DNA from: Sphaerisporangium krabiense
GTDB lineage: Bacteria; Actinomycetota; Actinomycetes; Streptosporangiales; Streptosporangiaceae
Assembly (NCBI RefSeq): GCF_014200435.1
Contig: NZ_JACHBR010000001.1
Coordinates: forward strand, 5,708,001-5,772,000
Direction: 5' to 3'
Length of the DNA stretch: 64,000 nucleotides
Shown here: one piece after another, positions 53,210-61,300 of the stretch
How positions within the stretch are numbered: position 1 is the first letter of the stretch
How the letters are laid out: the number at the start of each line of letters is the position of its first letter
Made by a program: the position numbers and the translations under genes
Notes under the pieces: generated by a model
Seen by the model: the letters and a program-made list of their open reading frames with translations, nothing else
Database searches by the model: none
Told to the model about the DNA's origin: nothing

Positions 53210-54526
53210 GTGAGGACAACCAAAGATCGTGCGGTGGCCGCGAGCCGCAGCGTAGACCCTGACGGTTGGACGGTCATCTTCAACGAGCTGATGGCCCGGA
53301 TCGCTGGCCGGTTCGGCCGCGTCGAACCGCGCCGCGCCGCTGGCGTCTACGTGCGCGGGCTGCTGGCCGACATCGACCGTGAGAACTGCTGGAACCTGGC
53401 CGAACACGCCGCCGCCAACGGCCCGCAGACCCTGCAGCGGCTGCTGCGCACCGCCCGCTGGGACGCCGATGCGGTTCGCGATGACGTCCGAGCCTTCGTC
53501 GTCGGCCAACTCGGTCCCGACGGCGTGCTCGTCGTCGATGAAACCGGCTTCGTCAAGAAGGGCACACTCGGCAGGTGTGCAACGCCAATACGGCGGCACC
53601 GCCGGCCGGATCGAGAACTGCCGGATCGGCGTGTTGCCGGCCTACGCCACCCCAGCCGGGCGGGCGTTGCTGGATCGGCGGCTCTACCTGCCCGAGCACA
53701 CCTGGCTGGCCGACTCCGACCGGTGTCACGCGGCCGGGGTCCCCGATGAGGTCGGCTTTGCCATCAAGCCCGCCCTGGCCATCCAGATGCTCTTGGCCGC
53801 GCTCGAGGCGGGCGTGCAGGCCTTGTGGGTGAGTGGTGATGAGGTCTACGGCCAGGACCCGCGCCTGCGCGCGGCCCTGCAAGAGCGGCGGATGGGCTAC
53901 GTGCTGGCCATCGCCGGCAACCGGCGCGTCAATCTGGAGAGTGAAGCAGGTGAGCGCGGCCCAGGTCGCAGCGCGAGCCGCGGATCGGCACCGGCACCGC
54001 TACAGCGCCGGGGCGGGCGCCCAGGGCCCGCGCTTCTACCTGTGGGCCTGGGCCCGCATCGACGCCGACCAGCCGGCTGGCGATCCGCCGCCATCCGCTC
54101 ACCGGGGAGCTGGCCTTCTACCGCTGCTACGCGCCCACCCGACAGCCGTTGATGAGCCTGGTGCGAGTAGCGGGGATCCGCTGGGCGGTGGAGGAGTCCT
54201 TCCAGGCAGCCAAAGGCCAGGCCGGACTGGATCACTACCAGGTGCACGGCTGGACGCTCTGGCACCGGCACATCACCCTGGCCATGCTCGCCCTGGCTCT
54301 GCTGGCTGCCATCGCCGCCGCCCAGCCACCCAACAGCCCAGACCACATCCCGCTGACCCTGCCCAAGATCCGCCGACTGCCGGCCATACTCGTGCCGGCC
54401 CGAGACCACTCGATCGCGGACATCCTGCGCTGGTCAGATTGGCGCCGCCATCACCAGGCCACAGCCCGACGCTGCCACTACAGCGCAGATCCGAACCATG
54501 ATCGCGAAATGTCACTGGAGTACTAG
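53210..54526 (+). pseudogene. IS701-family transposase, frameshifted
   Basis: The parts are in order but in successive frames. Up to about 53570 the frame reads RRAAGVYVRGLLADIDRENC and VLVVDETGFVKKGT (first Asp). From about 53580 to 53940 it reads GVQRQYGGTAGRIENCRIGV, VPDEVGFAIKP and VSGDEVYG (second Asp). From about 53945 to 54105 it reads VSAAQVAARAADRHRHRYSA and FYLWAWARID. From about 54110 to the end it reads VRVAGIRWAVEESFQAAKGQ (Glu). Each join needs a shift in the same direction. The reassembled DDE triad is present, but the gene cannot make one polypeptide without three frameshifts. The final stop overlaps the right repeat. Confidence 0.88.
54500..54524 (-). repeat. Right terminal inverted repeat of the IS element
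   Basis: Read on the minus strand it starts AGTACTCCAGTGACATTTCG, matching the left repeat with one mismatch. Confidence 0.88.
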
Positions 54527-54940
54527 GGCGCGTTCGGTGAGCGCGCCGTAGCCCAGTCCCAGGACGGTCCACAGCACCCCATGGATCCCGAGGGAGGTAG
54601 CGCTCACCTTGTCCCAGTAAGAACTTACGGGTGAGCATTGGGCGACGGTTGGCCAGCGCTTACTCTTCGAGGAGCTGGCACCGGTGTGTCGCAATCCGGA
54701 CGATTTACAGCCTGAGGAGATCCAGATCGCTGACTATCTCGCGGCAGCAATGGCGACAAGCGGGCTCCACCGAGGAAACGACGGCTTCACTCGAGTACAG
54801 CCTGTCTCGGCCGGAGGAACTGGTCGATAGACCGCAGAGGGATTCGTCAGCCCGACGACCAGTCACTCCGTACGGCATCGCGCGTTTGCAACTCCTCGGC
54901 CAGTCTGGACATAAGTTGCGTCCATGCGCGTCCCTGTAAC
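54527..54940. other. Region beside the IS element with possible coding remnants
   Basis: No intact gene is supported. On the minus strand, 54640-54525 reads VSSYWDKVSATSLGIHGV and WTVLGLGYGAL up to the IS edge, which looks like a membrane-protein fragment cut by the insertion. On the plus strand, about 54618-54830 reads WATVGQRLLFEELAPVCRNP, DDLQPEEIQIADYLAAAM without a start codon. Both may be remnants or chance. Confidence 0.35.
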
Positions 54941-54944
54941 CAGA

Positions 54945-54979
54945 GTGTGCCGCCGTCTCTCTTCGAGGCGGCGGCACAC
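54945..54979. terminator. Hairpin terminator after the second toxin-immunity unit
   Basis: A 15-bp stem (54945-54959 with 54965-54979, one G-U type mismatch) has a 5-base loop and lies 55 bases beyond the stop of the minus-strand immunity gene at 55034. It probably ends the RHS2-immunity transcript. Confidence 0.7.
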
Positions 54980-55033
54980 CTGTTCATTAAGGCTGGTTTA
55001 GGTTTGTTCAGGTGATCCCACCCTTGGAGGTTC

Positions 55034-55363
55034 CTAGGGATCCTTGGAGCTCTCCACGAAGAATTCCTCGACAAGATCGAACAGCGCCCGAATCCTGTCC
55101 TCCTCGCTCCATTCAGCGTCGCCCGCCTGCCCTGACCCGGCCCTGCGCGCGTCGAGCAGCCTGGCCGCGATAAGAGGCCACGCGAGATTGCGCTGGCTGC
55201 CCCATAGCTCGGCCACCCATTCCTGGAAGCCATGCAGCAAGGTCCAATCGGTGGCCATATCCGCACCGATCAGGAACGCTGCGGCCTCATCGAAGGTCCT
55301 CATACCGTAGGAGGTGGGACGACGCCGCGCGTCTCTCAGTCTGTACTGAAGATCGATGTCCAT
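55034..55363 (-). CDS. Putative immunity protein for RHS toxin 2
   Basis: The 109-residue, mostly helical, Trp-containing cytosolic protein (MDIDLQYRLRDARRRPTSYG; SEEDRIRALFDLVEEFFVES) has no signal peptide. ATG 55363 lies one base after the stop of the RHS toxin gene, arranged TGA-C-ATG, so the pair is translationally coupled. By position it should neutralise the papain-like tip. No named immunity family was recognised. Confidence 0.7.
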   Translation of the reverse strand: MDIDLQYRLRDARRRPTSYGMRTFDEAAAFLIGADMATDWTLLHGFQEWVAELWGSQRNLAWPLIAARLLDARRAGSGQAGDAEWSEEDRIRALFDLVEEFFVESSKDP

Positions 55364-55364
55364 G

Positions 55365-58300
55365 TCACATGAGTTTCATCGGGGGTAGTTCCGGTGAAAT
55401 AGGCGTGAAAACGAGGTCCTCCTTATATTGCCAGTGGTTTCGATACTCTTCCATTGATTCACCTTTGGGGCCTGTCCAGGCATCGTAGACGCGATTGTCC
55501 TTGACCAGGACGTCATGGTGGCCCCAGAAGGTATCCTGTTCTCGATACTTGGGGAGATATGGAGCATTGTATCGGTCGGTTATGCGATGACGTGTTCCGC
55601 CGAGTATCCTCTGTATCTCCTTAGCGACCTCCTCGCAACCGCTGCTCCTGCAGATCTCGGAGACCGGCCGAGGCCTCCAGTTGGGGCCCAGATTGGGGAC
55701 CGGTTCGCGCCCCATCGGCGCCGCGGGGCCGCCATACTCCATCCCTCCGACGAGGCCCAGGCGCCCCACCGTGTCACCAATGAAAGACCAATTGTCCTTC
55801 CACGCCCCCTCTGCACAGGTGTGGAGCATGCAGTCCACGAAGCCGGGGCCGTCGCCTCCGAAGTTTCCGCCGCCGTAGTTCTGCGAGGGATCGTACCCCC
55901 ACCCCTCTGTGGGCGGCAGGCTCGGTGAGTTCTGCGTGACGGTATCGCTGCGCGGCTGGACCGGAGTGGGCGAAGCCTGCGGTACACGCGTGGTCGGCAC
56001 GACGACTTCCACGCAATCACATTCGACATATTCATTCCCATTGCCGCTGGCACCCCCACCGCCGTCATCCTGTTTGCAGCCTTTCTTACACGGCTGGTTT
56101 CCGCAGTTCTTTTTACAAGACTGACCACCACCGCAGTTCTTTTTGCAATTAGTTCCCCCGCCCTTGCCGCTCGGACCCATTCCAGAGCAGTTCTTGGTGC
56201 ACCTGCTTCCCGAGCAGTTCTTTATACAGCTTCCGTGGCAGTTCTTGACGCACGTGCTCACGCAGTTCTTAACGCATCTGCTGGTGCAGTTCTGTTTGCA
56301 CGTGCCGTGGCAGTTCTTGAGGCAGGAACTGGTGCAGTTCTTCGTGCACTTGGTGGTCGGCGAGCCGTTCCCGCTGGAGCGGTTGCCGCCGCTCTGGCCG
56401 CCGCCGCTCCCGCTGCCGCCCTTGCCGCCGCTCCCGCTGCCGCCCTTGCCGCCGCTCCCGCCCTTGCCGCCGCTGCCGCCCTTACCGCCCTTGCCGTCCT
56501 TCCCTCCACCCTTCGGGGATTTCTTGGCTGGCGGGTCATATGTTTCGGGATACCTCTCGTACCGCGGCGGCATGACGATGACGGTCGCCACGTCGTCAGG
56601 GTCACTCGGCCACCCGTCGTCTGCGCTTGTCGGCTGCAACCCGACGTGACCGGACGGGTCGATGGTCGTCATGGGGTTGGCGTTGCCGTAGACGTAAGCG
56701 TTCTGCTGAATGGACGGGTCCGGAAAGAGGTTCCAGCCGTCGCGGCTGGTGAAGGCGCCAGTACCGGGCTCGTACCAGCGGCTGAGCATGTTCACCTTCC
56801 CGGAGTCCGGGTCGGTCCATTCGCCCTGGTATCCCAAATCGTGCCGGGTGCCGTTCCGGGCGATCTCCTCGCCGAACGGGTTGTAGGCGACCGAATCGCT
56901 CAACGTGTTCCCGGCGCCCTGGAAGGTGCCGATGACGTCCCCGTGCAGGTCGGTCAGTGCGTAGCGCGGGCCGGTGCCGTCCGAGACGCTGACGGGCTCA
57001 CCGTTGACGCCTCTGCCGTAGGTCGCCTGCCTGACGCCGGCGGCGTCGGTCGTCGCGACGACGTCATTGCCCAGATCGGCGTAGAGGAAGCGGCTGACCG
57101 CAGTACCTTGGGTGCGGCCTGTGACCCGGTCCAGGGCGTCGTAGGTGTAGGTCGCCTGCCCGTCGCTGAACATCCGGTCGAAGGCGTCGAACTGGAGATT
57201 CTTGGTCACCCCGCTGGTGGTCTTGCTCTGCAGGGTGCCTCGCGCCGTGTAGGTGTAAGTGGATCCGCCACCGGTCAGCAGCCTGTTGCGTTCGTCGTAG
57301 GTGAAGGTCTGGGATCCCGCCTTGACGCGGTTCCCCGAATCGTCCCAGGCGTAGTCGGTGACGGCCCCGCCGGGGGCGGTCCAGGAGGTCAGCCGGTTGC
57401 TCCAGTCGTAGGTGTAGGTGTTGATCCCCGCGCCGGCCGTACCTGTGGTCGTCTTGGTGGTGAGGTTGTCGTCACGGTCGTAGCCGTAGGTGATCGAGGC
57501 GAGTGTGGCGTTGGACGAGGACTTCAGCGTGTCGCCGGTGAGCCGGTTCATCGGGTCGTAGGTGTAGGTGCGCTTAGGCCCTCCGGCGCCGTAGTCGATG
57601 CCGGTGAGCCGGTCACCGGCATCGTAGCCGTAGGTCAGCGTGGTTGAGGTCACCGGATCGCTGAAGGTCTTCAGCCGGTTGGCGTCGTCCCAGGTGAAGG
57701 AGGCGGAGCCGGCCGCGTCGGTGCGCTGGACCAGGCGGTCGTCGGCGTCGTAGCCGAAGGACGACAACGTACCCGGCGTGCCCTGCTTGGCGGTCGTCAG
57801 CAGCAGGCCACGGTCGTTGAAGTCGAAGACGAGATTGCCAGCGCCGGTGGGCCGGTCGGCCAGGTCCCAGGTGAAGGTCTTGGCCTGGGTGGAGGCCTCC
57901 GCACCGGTGCCCTGCTCGCTCACCAGCCGGTTGAGGTGATCGTAGGTGTTGTCGACCCGGACGCCGCCCGGCCGCAGCAGGCTGACGAGGTTGCCCGCCG
58001 CGTCATAGACGCTGGTCGAGGTGCGGTCCTGCAGGTTGGGATGGGCCTGAGTGGAGGGCTCGATCCGGCTCTCCGGCAAGCCCATCGTGTTGTACGTGGC
58101 CAGGAAGGAGTTGCCGCGCCCGTCGGTGGTGCGGGTGAGCTTTCCTTCGGCGTCGTAACCGAAGGACGTGGTGATGCTCTTGGTGACCGACACGGGCTCG
58201 ATCAGCTGGGTGAGTCGATCGGCGCCGTCGAAGGACCGGCGGGTGATGTGACCCTCGGGGCTGGTCTCCGTGATGAGGTTGCCCGCGCCGTCGTAGTCGA

Positions 58301-61300
58301 AGCCGTAGGTGCGCAGAACGGTGCCGGAGGAATTGAGGTCCTTGACGACGGTCTCGCGCCCGGCCAGGTCGTACTCGGAGGTGGTGGCGTTTCCGAGCGC
58401 GTCGGTGACCTTGGCTGTCCGTCCGGCCAGGTCGTAGCCGAAGGTCCTGGAGTGTCCGAGCGCGTCGGTCTGCGAGGTGGGCTCGCCCATGGGGTTGTAG
58501 GCCGTCTGGCTGCGGTTTCCCGCCGGCAGTTTGACGGTCAGTAGGTTTCCGGCGGTGTCGTACTCGGCGGTCGTCGTCAGCGCGACGGCCGTGGGCTTGC
58601 GTTCGAGCTGTGTCGAGGTGACCTGGCGGCGGAGTCCGTCGTAGGTGGCCTCGGCGCGCGATCCCGTCGGATCGGTGGACGAGAGCACCTCGCCGGTCAG
58701 GGTGTAGCTGTAGTCCCAGGTGCCCCGGGGGGCTTCATCGGCGGCAGCGGCATCGGTGACGCGCACCATCCGCCCCAGCGCGTCGTAGGTGGCGTTGGTG
58801 ACGTTGCCTCGCGGATCGGCCGCCGACACGACCTGACCCGCCGAGTCGTAGCCGAACACGACCTTGGGTGTGACGGCCGCGCCACCGGGAGGCGTGTACG
58901 ATGCGCCGGTGATCGAGGTCATCCTGCCCGCCTTGTCGAAGGCGACCACGCTGATGTGGTTCTCCGGGCTGACCTGATGGGTCAGCTCTCCCGATGTGTC
59001 ATAGCCCATCTGGGACGTGGGGCGCTGGGTGATCGCGGGTGAGCCGCCGTGCTCCACCTTCACCGGCGGCGTCTGAACCTCTACCCTCCTGCCGAGCGCG
59101 TCGTAGCTGATGAGGGTCGTGTAGTCCATCCGGTCGGCGCCGGGAAGGTTGCCGCGCGGATCGGTCTCCTCGATGACCAGGCCGCGGTCGTCCACCGTCC
59201 AGGAGGTCTTCAGGTCGATAGCGCCGTTCTCGGTGGTCCGCTCGATGAGCCGGTCACCGGCGTCGTAACCGTAGGACTCCAGTTCGGTCCGCGTGCTGCC
59301 CGCGGCCTGCCATTTCGCCTGGATGACGTTGTCGTCGGCGTCGTAGGTGTAGCTGGTCTTCCTGGCCAGCCCGGCCGGGTCCACGGTCGTGGAGGTCAGG
59401 CGTCCCGCGGCGTCGTAGACGCTGTCGGTCCTGGTCTTTCCGCCTCCGGTGATCTCCTTGGTGAGGTTGCCCGCGGCGTCGTAGTTCGTCGAGGTCATCA
59501 CCACGTCGACCGGTGTCGTCGAGGCGTTGAGCTTGACCTGACTGGCCACCTCCTCAGCGAGGGTGTCGTCACCGTTGTAGGTATATCGTGTCGTCCGGCC
59601 CAGCGCGTCGGTCTCGGACGCCAGGCGCCCGCCTGGGTCGTAGGCGTAGGAGCGCACCACGACGTCGTGCGCTGTTTCGGGGCTGGTGGGGCTGCCGGTC
59701 CAGGCTTTCAGTGTGACGATGGCGGACTCACCACGCGTCGTATATCCGTAGTCGAACCGGGTTCCTCGCGCGTCGGTCGTGCTGACCAGCCGACCCAGAT
59801 GGTCGTACGCCCGCAGGGAGGTCGCCCCTTCGGGTCCGGTCACCTTCTGCACGCGCCCGTAGGTGTCATATTCGTAGGTGGTCGCCCGGTCGGGGTCGCC
59901 GCCGGTGAGGTCGGCCACGGTGGTGATGAGCACGTTACCGTCGGCATCGTAGGTATTGCGCAGCTCAGCGGTGTGCGTGACCCCGCTGACCCGGTTCTTC
60001 ACCCCCGAACCCGTCTCACTGGCGATACGGCCCATGGCGTCGTAGACGTACATGGTCGTCGTGGTCGTGGCCGCCGTCGCGACGGCCGCCGGCTGAGCGG
60101 TGCTGGCCACCGGGGTGTCCTTGTCGGACTGGATCTCACTCGCCGACAGCGCCCGGTTGTAGACGCGCACCTCGTCGATCGCCCCGGCGAAGTATTCGCC
60201 CCAGACGCTGTTGCCGCCGATCCGCAGCGGCCCGCCGTCAGCGCGCAGTGTCCCGGAGAAGGCGGATTCGGCGACCTTGTTGCCGTTGACGTAGAGCTGG
60301 AGCTTGGTGCCGTCGTAGGAGAGGGCCAGGTGCGACCAGGTGTTGGCCGGCAGATCCTGAGGAGCGTCCACGTTGCCCTCGGTCCCGCCGGTGTTCACCA
60401 ACCACCCGTTGGGCTGCGCCCCGTTGGACGCGTAGAGCGCGTAGGACAGCCCGCCGCTGAACTCCTTCATCAGGACCTGCCGCCAGCTGTCCTGGGTGCT
60501 CGGTTTGACCCACGCCATGAGGGTCATCCCCTGGGTCAGGCGCAGTGAAGGGGAATCGGGGACCGTGACCCACGAGGAGGTGCCGTTGAACGACAACGCC
60601 TTGCCGAACTTGCCGGCGGCCACCCAGGAAGTACCAGTGGCGACGCCCGCCTGGTTCTGACCGGAGTCGTCGTCGATCGCCGTCCCGGTACCCGCTTCGA
60701 AGCCGTACGCGGCCACGAGCCCCGCCGGACCCGGATCTCCCGGGTCGGGATCGGAGTCACGATCGGGGTCGGGCGTGCTGGAGATCTGGGTGGTGGCGGC
60801 CGGGCGCCCCACGGCGTCGTAGGTGTACTGGGTGATCAGGCCGGTCGGCTCGGTGACCTGCGCCAGGTCTCCAGCGGCCGTGTAGGCGTATGTCCGCTGA
60901 TTACCCTTGGGGTCGGTCTCGGTCTTGAGCAGACCGGCCGGCGTCAGGCCTCCGCCCGTCGCGGGCTCCGAACCGTCGGTGTAGGCGTAGACGGTAGAAC
61001 GCCCGTTGGGGAAATCTGTGGTGGCAGGGCCGGTCTCTTTGCTCTCCTCCCCGAACGTCGTGTACTCCCACTTGGCCGCGTACGTGTTGTCCGTGCTACT
61101 CGCTGACCGCGCGTCACGATAGGCGATTATCCGATCGTTGCGCGGGTCAAACTTGTCGGCAATGTTCAGGTAGAAGGCGGCGTAGGAAGTCTGGCAACTG
61201 TTCACGGATCGGCACGTGGTCACACTGAGCTCGTTGCCTCGCTCGTCGTGGCTGACCTCCGTGGTGTTGCCGTTCCGATCGGTGACCTTGTCCAGGTAGC

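Larger units (their letters stand above)
53133..54524 (+). mobile_element. IS701-like insertion sequence, decayed
   Basis: The element is 1392 bases long and bounded by 25-base terminal inverted repeats (53133-53157 and 54500-54524) with one mismatch; both begin AGTACTCCAGTGACA when read inward. It encodes a DDE transposase of the IS701 type, broken by three frameshifts. Flanking bases GTAG (left) and CTAG (right) just outside a TACTCC... boundary match at three of four positions, a possible degraded target duplication. Confidence 0.88.

Noticed and set aside
56076..56348. Cys-rich segment considered as a separate peptide or lanthipeptide-type gene
   Set aside because: It is in frame within the RHS toxin, with no start, stop or ribosome-binding site of its own.
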